Assembly: GCA_013398055.1 (NCBI GenBank)
Contig: VZRS01005498.1
Coordinates: 124,001-188,000 of the forward strand
Direction of reading: 5' to 3'
Length of the DNA: 64,000 nt
Source: Ifrita kowaldi
Taxonomy: Eukaryota; Chordata; Aves; Passeriformes; Cinclosomatidae
Shown: positions 37,674 to 52,100 of the stretch, in pieces
Layout of the letters: each line of letters starts with the position of its first letter
Numbering within the stretch: position 1 is the first letter of the stretch
The notes under the pieces: generated by a model
Database searches by the model: none
Told to the model about the DNA's origin: nothing
Seen by the model: the letters and a program-made list of their open reading frames with translations, nothing else
Made by a program: the position numbers and the translations under genes

Positions 37674-40057
37674 GTAATATTTAAAAATCTCTGGCTTGTG
37701 CTCTTTGCAATGCAGTATTATAAAAAGAGATGGATTGAGAAGTACTTTTGGAAGCCTATTCTTCTACAGCACTACTTTAAATTGATAAACTAGGAGAGTC
37801 AAGGTTTGCATGAGCAGAGAGTGGATTTGGAACAAGCCACCTTAGTTATGTTTTTCATCCAACAGCAGTGTTCTGAAGAGAAATGACACAGGCAACATTT
37901 TAACATTTTTTAAAATGGGCTGAATGTTTCACTTATCAAGTTGACGTTATGAATGTTTGATTTTCTTAGCTTAATAAATTAATCGATGCTACAAGATAGC
38001 TTCCAGACCACATCTTTTTTGCAATCTTTTTGACATGCTGGACCTTTCTATGCTCTATGGTTGTGGTGATAGTTTTGTTCTTCCTTCACCCCCTCCTTCA
38101 GTGCCTCCCCAACAACAGCACAAAAACATCCAGTTCTTTGTTTCTAACAGAGGTAATAATAATTATTAGAATATGTGTATTCTGGTGCACTGAACTCTTC
38201 CTTTTATCTTGTTGTGAATGTTGTTTCTCTCTACCTGAACCCTTGTGGCTAACTCACCCTAAAAAGCTGAGTAAACTAGCGAGGGTGAGAAGCATTTCTG
38301 GCTGTGCCTTTTGAAATCCTGAAATTATTTGTTCTGTTTTTGGTAGCGATATTAATAGAAAATGTGTAGCTTTTTTTGGAGTAAAACCTAGATGACAGAA
38401 TATAGTAATTTTAACTGAATGAGTCTTAATTGCTGTGGAGAAGCATTCCAGGCTCATTACTAATTTATAAGAGGAACAAAGGCATATCGATAGCTTGTAT
38501 TTTCACAGGCTTTGAACTTCAGTTGAGTAAGAGGCAGATTTTAGAAATGTGTAGGAAGAGAAGATACCTTCCCTGAGGTGATGGTGCTCAGAATTGATGA
38601 GATGACATAAACCAGACTAGTTCAGGTTTGAGAACAAATGGAAACAGGGTTAAGAGGTGGCTGTTGAAAGGCTAGCAAAACACAAAAGCTGAGGAAAAGG
38701 CAAAGGGAAAAGGCTGTTCATGTGTAGGGTACAGACAGAAAAAGATATGAAGGTAGAAGAAGAGAGAAGGAGAGTGAGGCAGTCATTTCAAGTAGTGCCT
38801 CCTTAAAAATTTTGATGCTCAGTCATAGTAGGCCTAAAGTCTGAGGGATGTCTGTGATAAAACACTGCTGAAACAAGCACTCCCTTAGTTTTTATGTGTC
38901 CTCATTTGACATATCAGCCATTCCTCTCCTCCTTCTTTCTGTTTACTAAGTGGAAAAGTGAATTTCTACCACTTGCTGATCTTGGATGAAGTGCATCTAG
39001 AGGTTCTCATGACTTGTTAAAATATTGGCTATTTCTATAAGCTGGATCAGGAATTCAAGTGGATCAGGAATTGTTTGTCTGTAGCAAAATGGAATAAATA
39101 CTAGTTTATTTCTATATTCCTGAAGTTTCTCTGTTTACTTCTTCATTTTTGTGTAGATAGGGAACTTCTGTGGAAAAGGGCAAGACTAGAGAAAAGAAAT
39201 AATGAACAGTGATGACCCAGTAAATGAGGTGAGACAGCAGGTGCAGAGACTCAGTTAATCTATGAGCAAGGGAAGCAGCAAAATCAAAACATCTGTGTCT
39301 CTTAATTATGTCAGTGACTGAAACTGCAGCCACCATAGGTCAGGCAGGATGAATTTGTGAGCTCTTCTGATGGCACGGTGTTAAATGTTGCTTGTCTTAT
39401 CTGCACTGATCGCTGAGTTATGGGCAGTACAATTCCAACTCCGTTTTCAGTGTTATCTTTAAGTCTGATCAGATAACAGGTGCCAGTGATAAACTGTGAG
39501 TGCAAGTGCTAAGCCATTTTAGCTGAGTAAATATAAAATACTGCCTGTAAGCAAAATGGGTTCCTTACTCACTATGAATTCCTCAAGCAAGATGTAAGGA
39601 TGGGAAAAAGGAATGTATTTACAAGTGAAGTCATTCTGACATTTGTCACAAAAGGAATATTTGAATGTGCAGGTTTCTGTATGCTTTACTACAAGTAGTA
39701 CTCTGCTAACACAAAGCTATTTTCTAGTTTATTGTTTTGTACTGGAATTGCTGAGAAGCTGGAGGTAAGTCATCCTGACATTTGATGGGGTTTGGTGTTG
39801 GAACTCCCTTTTATTCCTGTGTGTTTAAGGTGACTCATGAATGAAAGCCCTGAGACAGCAGCCAGAGCTCCTCTGGAAAAGCTGCATAGACATCAGAATT
39901 TATTCATAGCTGTAAGAACTGAGAGTCTGGGAGCAATTTGAGTGGAAAGAGAAAGTTATCTTTGTGAGTTTGGCTCATACATATGCTTTTTCTGTAAAGG
40001 GAAATTTAAGATTCTCAGTCTTTCTATTTTTTTGTTTGTTTGTTTGTTTTTGTTTTG

Positions 40058-40109
<52 letters not shown>

Positions 40110-43100
40110 GTTTTTGCAGGCCAGTGTTGCTTTCCTATTTTTATTCCTTCTCTTCCTGTAACAGAGAATCCACATTCTCCTGCTCTGCAGATCTGCATGT
40201 TATGTGCTTCCAGTCTGTTTACTGCATGGGAAAGAATAATTTTAAAGAGAGGGCTTGGGTAAGAAAAAGAGAACGTTCTCACATCTCTTGAGATGGAAAT
40301 GTCTCAGATGAGCACTTTCTCCTACCTGTGTGAATTGCCACTCCTGGTACAATGTTGGCTCCTGCATGCTGCCTTGGCTTCTTGGGTCTGGCTCTTTCTC
40401 AGGAAGTTCTAAATCAGTGCAAAACCAGATTCATCCAGGTTCCTGTGCTTATCCCTCCTCCCTGAACTGGAGGTGGATGCCAAAACAAATTACCCCACAT
40501 CTGCAAATCTTCCTCTCTGTAAGATGTTCAATGATGTAAATTGATTTAGTACTTTAAATATCACCAACACATTAATTCCAAAAGTACCCAAACAAGGACA
40601 AGGGGAGGTGCATTGTTGTGAGAAGTTCATGTTTTTGCAAGACTGTCTCAGCTAAAGGGTTTGTTGTTTTTTTTTTTTTTCCTTAAAGAAAACAGGTAGT
40701 TGCTCCTCAATCACAGTTAAGACCACTGAGAACAAGGCAGATCAGAAAAGATGTGCTGAAACACCTTGCAGATTTCTGCTCACTGATATAAGCCCTGGTA
40801 TTCTTAACATTTTGTGACCAAATTGGGTAATTAGTCTAGCCTGTAAACTAAAATGTTATTAGTAGTTGCCCAGCTTTGTAAATTGCTTTGTGAAATGGTG
40901 GATTTAATTGTATTATGTTTTTGTATTGAACTTGTGTGCTGAGCTATTACTTTCTGCAATTTCATTTAAAAAAATGTTCTTTGCCCTTTTGTGCTTCTCG
41001 AGGTTGGATAACAAAAATCCTGGAAATTGGCTGCATAATTTCTACCCATATTCTCTGCATAAGTCAAAGACTGTCCATGCTTGTGTTGTGTTAATGCCAG
41101 GAAATATAATGGGGATATGTATTAGAAAACTGCAAACAGATTGGGTAAAACCAAGAGAAAATCAGACTTCTAAAGAGAGCAAATGTGCCTTCAACTGCTG
41201 ACAGATTGATACACTTGCTGCATTTTATTACTTCCTGCTGGAAAAAAAGTTTTTTTCAGCTTGTATGGTAGGTGTTACATATATATATAAATATATATGT
41301 ATATATATGTATGTATGTGTGTGTGTGTGTATATCTGGATCCCTAATTGTGAGTACTTGTTAGTGAGGTACATCCAAAAGTCAGCAAGGTGTTGGTCAGA
41401 GATATCCTCAGGGGGGTTTATTTCAGGAAAAGGATGGAGCTCTAGTACTCCCTTGGCCCTAGGCTTGTTTTCAGTATGAAGTTTTGGCATGAGAAGTGTG
41501 GTGCACTGGCTTCAGGAGACTCCAGGTGTCAACACACAGTGCCTTAGCTTGTATTCAGCCTGTATTTAAATAATAAAAAATAAACAGACAAACAAACAAT
41601 AACTACAGAGTTCTTTAGACCACAGTTTAGTTTACAGGGAGGCAGTTTGGCTGCCTTGGTACAGCTGTGGTATCTTCAGGATACCCAATAACCCTTTCTG
41701 AGTTTTGATGCACTCTTACAAGGCAAGTGCTGCCATGCAATGATCTGTTAATTCTGGAGGAGAACACTCTTTTGCTTTATTTAGAGCCACTTAGCACCAA
41801 GTGCATGTTTTATTTCTGAAAAGGGAAGTAGAAAGGTTATTCTAAAGAGAGAAACTGTTCATAATGCATATATTTAGTCAACTTAAAACCGGCTTAAAGT
41901 TAGTCAGCCCTTTGCACTGTGTTGTTTGGCTGCCAGATCCAAAAGGCAAGTGAAACAATGAGGGGTTTAGTTATATAAATATGAAACTGTAGAGTGGGAG
42001 GTTGTCTTCAGAGCTGTTTCCTATAACCTATAATTGGGTCTCTGAGGAAGTGTAAATTACGCCTGCAGCTTGAGCTGTAGTTAATGCTCTCTGAGAATAA
42101 TTATTCTGATGGTTGTTGGAGGAAAAAAGAGCAGAGGAATAGGTGCAACATGTGGACAGCAAGTACAAATGTGGTGTGTGTGGTAGCTCCACTGTTTGTT
42201 TCTTTATGCTAACCAATTCTCATAATAATAATAAGTAAATTATCTGCACTGATGTATTTCTGGGGCAATCAGCTTGAGGGTTCTTTCTGTTTAAACCTGA
42301 CCAGGCTGGAAGACCTTGAAACAAAACTGTGAGCTGTGGCTTTTCATGTACCTGGTGTCCGTGGTTGGGGGAGAGGTTACAGTTGGCACTTCAGAGATGA
42401 TTTCTGTAAATGATCCGTAGCTCTGTCACTTACAAATTAGATTGCTGCAGTATAGGCAGTGTCAACACCTTGGAAGCACTCAGAAATTCTAGTTCTTTCT
42501 TTATTTCTGCTTTTACAATGGGGCACTCTGTCTGAGTGTTATTATTGCTGGGTCCAATGCAGTGTGGCAGCTTCCATTAACAGAAAAAGTGCTGGGGGAT
42601 GTGAGAGATCCAGCCTGTGGGGAGCTGGGGTGTGAGCAGGATGAGGCAGAACCTTGTTGTTTTCCTGAAAGCTGATTTTGGATATCCCAGGTGTGGAGCT
42701 GGAGTGTCCAGACTGGGCTTCTGTGTCTGACTAATGGATCCACTGCCTCTGAAATTCCTTTTTTTCCCCCAGCCCTCTGTTGAGTTGCTCCTGCTGATGG
42801 GAGTGTGAGACTGGAAATAAACATGGTGGCTGCTGAAAAAAGGGCTGCAAACCAATTCAGCAAAGTAAACATCTGCTGCTGGAACTTCTCAGGGCTCAGA
42901 GGTGCCTGTCCATGTGTGCCTGGCTGTGTTTATAGCCACACACAGAGTTACACATCTCTTTTCCAGTGCTGGTGCCTTCGGTGGTGGTGTTCAGATGCAG
43001 AAGCCCGCTGGGATGGGAGTCACAGGAGTAGTGAGGCCCTGGAAGGATGTGGGTGTAGGACTGTTCCTCCACATCCCGCACGTGGTGACACTTTGTAGGA

Positions 43101-46100
43101 GTCTGTTTGGTACCATGTGGTCTCCAGTGATTCTTCAGTACTTGCTGATAACTCAAATACTCTGAGAGTAGCTTATGTATGGTTTAACCTGCATATAATT
43201 CTGAAGTAGGGCTTTATTCTGTGCAACACGATGAAACTGGGCTTAAATCCAACATTAGGACCATTGCTAGCCTTTCTAAATGCGTGGTCATCCCTTCAGC
43301 AGTGAAATGGGATGTCACAGATAACAATTTCTACTGCTAAACAGCAGGAGGCACTGAACTTCTAGAAGATAATTTATGCAAATGTTCCTGCCTCCTTCCT
43401 ACCAGTTTAATTACCATGCAAAAATAGAATGTGTCAACATCTCCGTCAGCTTTTTGCTGCTTCTGGGGGTTTTGGTATCAATAATGGCCTCCCTTTAGGC
43501 ATCCTGATTGTACCATAGCTGAATTTGGCTCCTGATCCCTTAATGTGTACACTGTTGTTTGAGTCCTGTAATTCCTGGTTGAGTTGCTGTTTAGCTCCAG
43601 AAATTGCATCATTCTCGTCCGTACAAACACTGAGTCTCCAGGGCTTCTGAATACTCTTCCCTTCACCCACAGTGCTCTAATAATGACATATTTAAGTGAG
43701 CTGTCTGCAAAGTACAGGTTCTTAAAACAGATTAACAGTGTTGTTTGGAGGCAGTGGGAAGGTGGGAAGGCAAGAAAAATATTCAGGGAATGGTCTTGCA
43801 AAAAGCACTGTGGGAGTGAATGGCATTGTAAGACCTGCTGCTACCTGGATCTGGAAAAGCTCCTCTCTTTCCTTCTGCTCCAGCCTTTTCTGAGGATTGA
43901 GTGAAGACCCAGGCAAGAAAGGAAGTAGGACACTGCCGTTCATTTTGACTATGGGATTTTTATTTGGGAAAAGTTACAACCAAGGCAAGCTTTCTGAGGC
44001 CTGAATGAATCCTAGAGGCGAGGGCAAGAAAGAAGGCAAGAGGAAAAAACCTCTGCACCTTGTAGAGGCTTAGCACATCTTTCTTCCCTGCTGATTTGCC
44101 AGCATTCCTGGCCAAAGAAGACGGAGCAGCCCCAGGTAGCCTGTGAGAGGGGGGAGTGACCTCAGTCTGCGCCGCGGCACTGCCTGATTCTGGGAATTCC
44201 TGTGTGTGCAGTCCTCACCATCCCTCTGTCCCCCCAAACAGGTGACTCTCTGGCTCTTTATCCAGAGCCCAGGTAAGGGCTTTCCAGGAAAATGTGCCTT
44301 ACTGGTGGTTTGCACTCTGAGCATGAGCCCAGCATGATGCTGCTTGTGGCTGTTTGTAAATGTGTGTAAGGTTTGCTTAATTTCAGGTTAATTGCTCCAC
44401 AAACCATTTTGGAGTGTGTTTATTATGCCACGCTAACCTTGGATTCTTTGGGGAATTCCTGTTGAAAAAGGTTGGGCATTTCCAGAGAGCACAGGTTTTT
44501 ATTAAGTGGAAAAGGTATCAAATAAGCCCAATTAGCTGAACAAGTGTGATCTCCAAAGCCACCACGCTCAGGCAATCCCTCTTTTAGCAAGATACAAATT
44601 TGTCTCCTGTGCTTTTAATAAAGTTTTAGATACAGAATTCGCTGTTAGGTGTTTTTGATTAGCCCACCTATGAGGAGGAAATGACTACCAATACTCTATT
44701 GCTGTGGTGTCCCCGTTATTTTTCATGTTAACTGCTCTTTTAAAAAATACTTTAAAATTTTTTTTAAATTAAGCTGATGACTCTGCATGTCTTATGTTCA
44801 TCTCAAGGGAGTTTTAGATTTAAAATCATTATAATTTACAGTTACTTGTATATTTAAGACACACTGTGGCATTTACACAATCAAAGCTGCACTTGGTGGT
44901 CTGTGGTACTCAGTCTAAAACAAAGTTCTGACCCATGCAACTTGCTCTGTTTGTGTCTCTGGAACAACACTCATTTTAGTAGCATAATTTGGATCTAAAA
45001 CCTGGGATAAAAGCGTGCTGTGCCATCCAGGGCATCACTTTTAGATATTTCTTAATATTAATCAGCAGTAATGTCATTTTCCTTCAAACTGTTGATTGCA
45101 TTTCTCAATATACATAAGGGAAGCTTTTGTACAGAACTGAAATCTATGCATGATTTGTTTTCTAAGCGTGAAAATTATCGAAGTTTTCTCTAATTTTTTT
45201 TTTAAATTTAAAAACACTATAAAGGTTGTCTTGCTCATTATGAAACTAATACATTCTAATTACACTGTACTCTATACTTCACTGGTTTGTAACAAATTAG
45301 CAGAATTTAAAGCTCACGTGAATGTGCCTGAGGCCAAAAAGCATTCCATGAAGTATCATTCAATTGGTATAATTTGATTTCACATTCTGCACTAGCGGAG
45401 CAGTGTTGGAACATAATAAATTAGTAACTTCAATAGTAACACTTTTTACCCTGTGTAGTGTGTGACTATAAGTTGTCCTTGCTGTGACAAAGCCCATGCC
45501 TTTGTTTCCCAGTAGGCAGCTGTTCCCAGAAATGTTTTCTGTGTGCTCACCCATATGGCATGTAAATGAGAGAGTACCTGTGCCCATGCCTTTGTTTCCC
45601 AGTAGGCAGCTGTTCCCAGAAATGTTTTCTGTGTGCTCACCCATATGGCATGTAAATGAGAGAGTACCTGTGAGAGTCATGGGTTTCTTACTTCAGAAAA
45701 TAACCTGTTGGCTATTTCCCTTTTGGTCAATTTGCAGAGTATTGTGTAGCCTCAGTGTGGAGGTTTTCTCTCAGTGTTAGCCTGATCAAGAGCTGGCAAT
45801 GCTGTTGTGGGAGAAAGAAACTGATTGCAGGTCTCCAGGGGCTGGAGGCAGCTCTGTGAAGTCAGGAGCTGGTTTCCTATTGCCTGCACTGGGAATTAGA
45901 GCATGTCCTGTGAGACCTGTTTGAGAAGCTGCTTGCAGAGTAGGTATCTTGCTTATCAGCCAGAATGGGTCTGTCTTTTTATTCCAGCTGTGTCACTTCG
46001 TACAGGGCTGGCAGGGAAACATGAGAAGTGTTTCAGCTCCCAGGAATTAGCACTGCAACTTCACCAGAGCTTGTAGTGAGCACCATCTACAAAGAGTAGG

Positions 46101-49100
46101 AGGCACTGTCAGTGTAACACAGCTTGTCTGACCTCCTGCTGCTTTTACATGTCTCCCGAGGACAGAGCTGCTAGCAGGCACCTAAAAGTCTCACACTGTG
46201 TAATTTGGGAAAGCATGGAGAGATTTCAGTGCCACCAATATAAAAGAATTGTGTTGTGCTAGGGGATGGCACATGAAAATGTGATTAGCTACAAAAATTG
46301 TAAGTAATTCAGATACTTTTTCAGGTGCAGTCCTTATAGGGAGGATGCAAAGTAGAGGAACTGTTTAAAAGACTTCCTCAGCTTTCTGCTGTAGTGAGCA
46401 TCTTTATCAGATAATTTTTTAGCATCTTTGTAACTCCTGCCTTAAACAAGGCTCAGTTTACATGCCTGATGAGCAGAGCATTGGAAATTGCTCGTGTTGC
46501 CCTTTCCCCTGGGGTGGCTCGTGGCTGAGCAGCACAGCCACCTGTGGGTGCAGCCTGTTCCTTCTCATGTCTGCATGAACGCTCAGGGTTGTGTGAAATG
46601 CACAGTTCAATGAATAGTTTAGGTAGATCATGGTCTGCTACTTGGGCCCCCAAATCACAGTTCTGTTGTAAATGCAACCTTGAAAAAGAAAACAGTTATG
46701 TTTTTGCTTTTTTACAAGATTTGGGCTAAAAAAGAGCTAAACCTCATGGAAGTGGTTCTGAGTAAGGGATACTCTTCAAAGGAGATGTACCAGAACTCAG
46801 AGTTTCCATTTGTGAATGGAAGTGAATGTGCTCAGACATCTGACTGAGTGCTTTTGTCACAAGTGGAAATGTAGGAATGTTTTGGGGTCTGTGTGTCCCT
46901 GTCAATGTAAAATGCTGCTGTTAAAGTTACAGCAGCCCAGCTGTGAAATTGGGAGACATTTGGAATTAGCATTTTCCCTCTGCAGGAGTCATGTCCCAAG
47001 GGACAGTTAATACCAAGAACCTGGAAAACATGAGAGTCTCTGATAATGGTGTAATGGGAAGAGTAATAGACACCTTAAGGTTTAATTAACTTACAGGCCA
47101 CTCTCCATGTGCAAAAATAATTTTCAGTTAAGGAAAAAAGCACATTGAACAGTAGAATGTTGTCATTGATCTTGCTTTAAAACCTTGCTTTAAGTGAGTT
47201 TAAACTAGTTAGTCATAGAAAATACTGTTGTTAGTTATCATAAATAGATGACATGGCAAGGTGAGCACTGAAATTCTGTTCTCAACAGAATGGAAAAAAC
47301 TTGGATTAAAAAAAACCCCACACCTTGATAAGGTGAAATAGACTGACACACCACCCCCCTCTCTAAGGGACTGTTTTCACATCTACAGTAGTTTGCAGGA
47401 ATATGGCCAGAAACATGCCAGTAGCCCTTTGCAAAAAACCCCAAACCAACACGCTGGAGCTTCTAGCCAAACATAACAGAGCTCCTAGCCCAAAAAAGTC
47501 AAGGAATGAAATAGCAGAGGTGCAAAAATGCAGGTGTACAGGTATGGACACCTTCTTGAACTCTTGGTTCTCAGCCCAGGCAGACAGAGATTCACCCCAG
47601 TTGTGCTCAGTAGATAATGAAGGTGGAGCCAGGTTTTGCTGCTCACTTTGCTTTGTTGTAGGGGAGATCATGTTTTGCCACCTCTGGATTTACTATAGTA
47701 ATTTTCCTTATGTAACTTTTTAAAATCTTTTGTCTTTTTTCTGACTTGTTGCTTCTGCTAGCAGCATGTTACTCCCCTGTCACTTCACTTGGATTGCATC
47801 CTGCACTGTGACACTGGTGTTAAGGAGTGTGTGTTTTATGCTTGGATGCACCCCTGGTGGGTAAAGCTGGTCTAGAACTGTAGAGAATCTCAGAAAGCAC
47901 AAGCAGATCTGTAACAAGGGGATACAGTTTAAAGTACAGCTCAGTTTTCATCATCTCTAAGCCAGGTGAGAATTTGGACATGCAGATATCATCAATAAAC
48001 AGTGAAATGAGTCTCCTGAAAGATGGTGTATTTCTAGGAAGTGTATGCCTTTGTTTTTCTTTTCTATGTATTGAACTAGGCCTAGCCACTTAGGGCATGA
48101 AGAATGGCTTAGTTTCCTGGAACTGCCCATGTGATATAAAAAAGCCACAATACTGGAGTGTGGTTTCTATCATTTCCTGGTTTGCATGGCTGGTGTGCAT
48201 TGTTTTATTTGTGGTGGTTTTCTTTTTTCCTTTTTTTTTTTTGTTTAAATTCAGGTATCCTTTCCTGCCCTGTGTGCAAACAAACCTGCTTTGCAAGGGA
48301 TGTAGTTGAGAATTTCTTCCTCAACGACTTTCCCATTGGTGATTCAGCCATGGCAAAGGTAGGTGAAAGCCACCAACTTGTGGGTTGTTGAACACTGAAA
48401 ACAGAGCAAATCTCTTCTCTTATAGTTTGCTTATGCAGCACTGTAATTACTTCGTTACTAGAGGTGGACATACTGCCTTCATAGTAATTTTAAAGCTTTG
48501 GTTGAAGAATGAGTTTTCCTCTCTATATTTTAAATACTCCATTAAAAATATTGATACTAATGTATCTGTGATAGTCAACATATTAGGAAGGTACTGAATG
48601 TCTTGGATTCCTCATTGTCCTCTCTCTGCTCTCAACACAAAGTGAACAATCCCAGAATTGTCAGGATTAGAAGGGATCTTTGGAGATCATCCAGTCAAAC
48701 TCCTCCACCAAGGCAGGGTCACCTGGAGCAGGTGACACAGGAACCCATCAGGTGGGTTTGAGTGTCTCCAGAGAGGGAGAATCCATGATTTCCCTGGGCA
48801 GCTGTTACAGAGCTCTGCCACCCTCAATGTAAAGCTTTTCTTCATGCTGGGGTGGAACTTTCTGTGTTTTATTTTATGGCCATTGTTCCTTGTCCTGTCA
48901 CTGAGCACCACCAAAAACAGTCTGGCACCATCCTCTTAGCCTGCCTTTGAGATGTTTATATGCATTGATGAGATCCCTCTCAGCCTTCTCTGGACTAACC
49001 AGGCCCAGCTCCTGCAGCCACTCCTCATCACAGAGATGCTCCAGACCCCTCATGCCCTTTGTGGCATCTCCTGGGCCCTCTCCAGTAGCTCCTTGTCTCT

Positions 49101-52100
49101 TTTGAGCTGTGGAGCCCAGAACTGAGCACAATACTCTGGATGTGGCCTCCCTGGAGCTGAGCAGAGGGGGAGGATCCCCTCTCTCTGCCTGCTCAGAAGC
49201 TGGCTCCTGACTAAATGGTTACACCAACATCACCCATCAGGTCATGTGAGCAGTTATAATTTTCAGATTGTCTGTTTTAATGATAAAAACCCTCACATCA
49301 TATTGCAGTTTCCCATTGGGGAATGGATTCAAAGGAAGACATTGAATTACTACTTTTGCCTTGTAGTGACATTGTACATAGATGGATTTCACTTCTGTTA
49401 AATACCCAGGGAACAGGCAGGACTATTCTCACAGCTTTGTAATTGCCACTAATTTGGGTGGACAAGAGGGGCAGAGAAAGTTGGGTATTGTTAAAAAGTA
49501 AAGAATGTGTAACCTAATCCACAGAGTGTTCTGGGGAAATAAAAATAATTAAGGCAAGCAAAGTGTATTGACATCTTCAGGTGTACATCGCCTGTAGAGT
49601 GCAACAGAAGTTGATCTAAAACAAGAAGGGGTGTATTCACATGCACTTTCCAAAGAGGGGAAGAAAATTCATAAGATACTGCTGAGTGTTTAATATGCAC
49701 TTATTATACTGGGATTTCTTAATTACTGTGACTTGCATCATTTACTTTTCAATGAGAATTTGTGTAGGAAGGAAATCAAATGAGAATATCTAATGTCTTC
49801 AAAAGCGTTGGATTATTTTTTCAAACCGTCCTTAAAAGAAGGTTTTTCTTTTCTGTAATCCCTCAGGAGTCCTAAGAGCAGCTCAGTAATGCAGATTTCT
49901 CACTGGAGCATACAAGTACCCTAGAGCAACTTGTGAACCATCATAGCTTTTGGCTTCCTTTTTATTAAGTCAAGTCATGTACCTTTGCTTGCTTTCTATC
50001 TTTAACCACTACCATCACACCCCAAATTAAAGCCACAGTTTCACCATCAGTGACATCAAAAAGAGAAGCACCAGATCATCCAGCTGAGACACAGCTGAGC
50101 TGCCATCATGGTCTTCATTTTCCTGATGTGTTCAAGTGGGAATCTGTCAAGGCTCCTAACAAAGTGTCTGGAAGCAAGATGTCTCAGTGTGTGAGAGAGT
50201 GAAGCATGAATGATAGGATGTGCTACATGCCAGCAGCAGGAGTTTCAAAAATACGCAATTCAGAATCTCTTGCCCAAAAACCCATTTCCACATCATAAAT
50301 AATGTAACTCCGGGAACACTCAGCTACTTAAAAGTGATGTTAACACAGTAGAGTGTCAATATAAATTCCAGTCAGACTGACAGCTGAGCTGCTACAGGTA
50401 AACCTGTGTTTAAGCACTTTTGGTTATGGCAGAGAAGACAGAGCATCCCTCAATTTTTTACCTGACCCCTAAGCTGGACCTAGGTGGGTACATTTTAGCT
50501 TAGACCCTTCTTTTTATATAACAATCTTTGTTTCCCAAATTAAATATCCTTGCATTTTGGTTATATAAGTTTTATTAGGCTTTTTGGTTTAAATTTTTGT
50601 ATGTACCTTTTGGAAAACATTGCTGATAAGCAAATGGCTAAAACAGCATTATTGACTTGCATGAACAATTCCCTCTCTACACAATGAAACACATTTAAAA
50701 CTTTGTTGTCTTATTGTCAAGAATTGCCCAATCCATTTGAGAAAGATTGTGAATATTTAGAAACTCTTGAGTAATGGCCTGATAGGAGACCTGTTGTGAA
50801 ATGCCAAACCTACAGAAGGGAATGATACAATTTAAGTTAATTTTAGCAGGACAAAAATTTTTCTTCTTGTGCTGAAGTGAGTCAGAGCTTGACTCGTGTC
50901 TCAGAATTTAGGTGGATATGGATGTTCCACTAAATGTTAAAGCTGTGATTTAAAACTGAGACAACCAGCCAAGAACTGCAATAGTTCTTCCTTCAGACTT
51001 TCTATTTCCTGATCCACTACAAGGAGAAACTCTTCTCTTACCCTCACCAGAACTTGCCTCAGGGGTTATGAGCTGAGCACAGGCTGCTGTGTCCTTCTCT
51101 TCACGTTTCCCATCAAATACTTGGGATGCAATCATAGCTGAGTTGAAGATAAGCTGATGCCCAGCAGAAAGGATACCATAGGAAGGGATTTTGCCATCTA
51201 TTCTTATTTGCTTGAGTAGCCCTGAGTAGTAGCAATGCTGAGGAACAATATTGTGTGTACAGCAGACCAATTGTAACCTTGGAGGAAGTGCTTCAGTTTA
51301 ATAAAGTGGTGCTAAAGCCTTTATGCTTTGATGATGGTAAATTCACATCACAGTGCTCACTCTGCCCATTAGTACCTATTTGTGGCTGTGGTGAGGCAAA
51401 ACTGTGAAAACTGGGAGTTTTGAAACAAGGTGCTTTATGCCTAGAGCAAATCCTTTTTGAAAGAATTATCACTGTAGCTATCGTGAAATTACTCTTGAGT
51501 TTGTTCTGGATACCAAATGTTGAATTACCCACTTCATTTCTGTGCTGCTCTCTTCATTTCCCCCTTAGTGACATGTCCAGGCAGCATGGCCTGTATAGCA
51601 AAGGGCATTCCCTAGGCTGTTGAATCAGTAGAGAGAATACTTAATTAAACTTTCCAGTTCTTCTCATGTTCCTGTGCTTTGTTTCCAGTTCACCACATGT
51701 GATATCAGGACATAAATTGAGCTCGTTTCTGCTCAACTCTTTAGAGGATAGGAGCTAAGTTTTTCATTAGCAGTATGTGGGTGTCCCCATGTTGTTTTCT
51801 AAATTGTCTCACCATTAGGATGTTTTATGTATTTTTCTGGAATGTTATGCAGTTACAACCAGACTCTTAAAATAACTTGAATTGCTTTAGTCTGAGGACA
51901 AAAAAAACTAAGCTTAGCAATGTGAATCATAGCCTGTTAAAGATAAGAGTTTGTACAGCTGATTCATTAGGCATGTATGTAACTGCACTTTTTTGTCCTC
52001 AGAGCTGCTCCATGTGCAAGGAGAAGAGACCTGCCCACAGCCTCTGCACAAGATGCAATAAGTGGTTGTGCAGCTCATGCACAGAGGAGCACAGACATGG

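Noticed and set aside
39956..40282. Minus-strand frame with a poly-lysine run
   Set aside because: It is produced by the 49-base T run.
44250..44274. Plus-strand mini-exon-like block between CCCCCCAAACAG and GTAAGG in TRIM66 intron 1
   Set aside because: Its 25-nt length would break the phase between TRIM66 exons 1 and 2.
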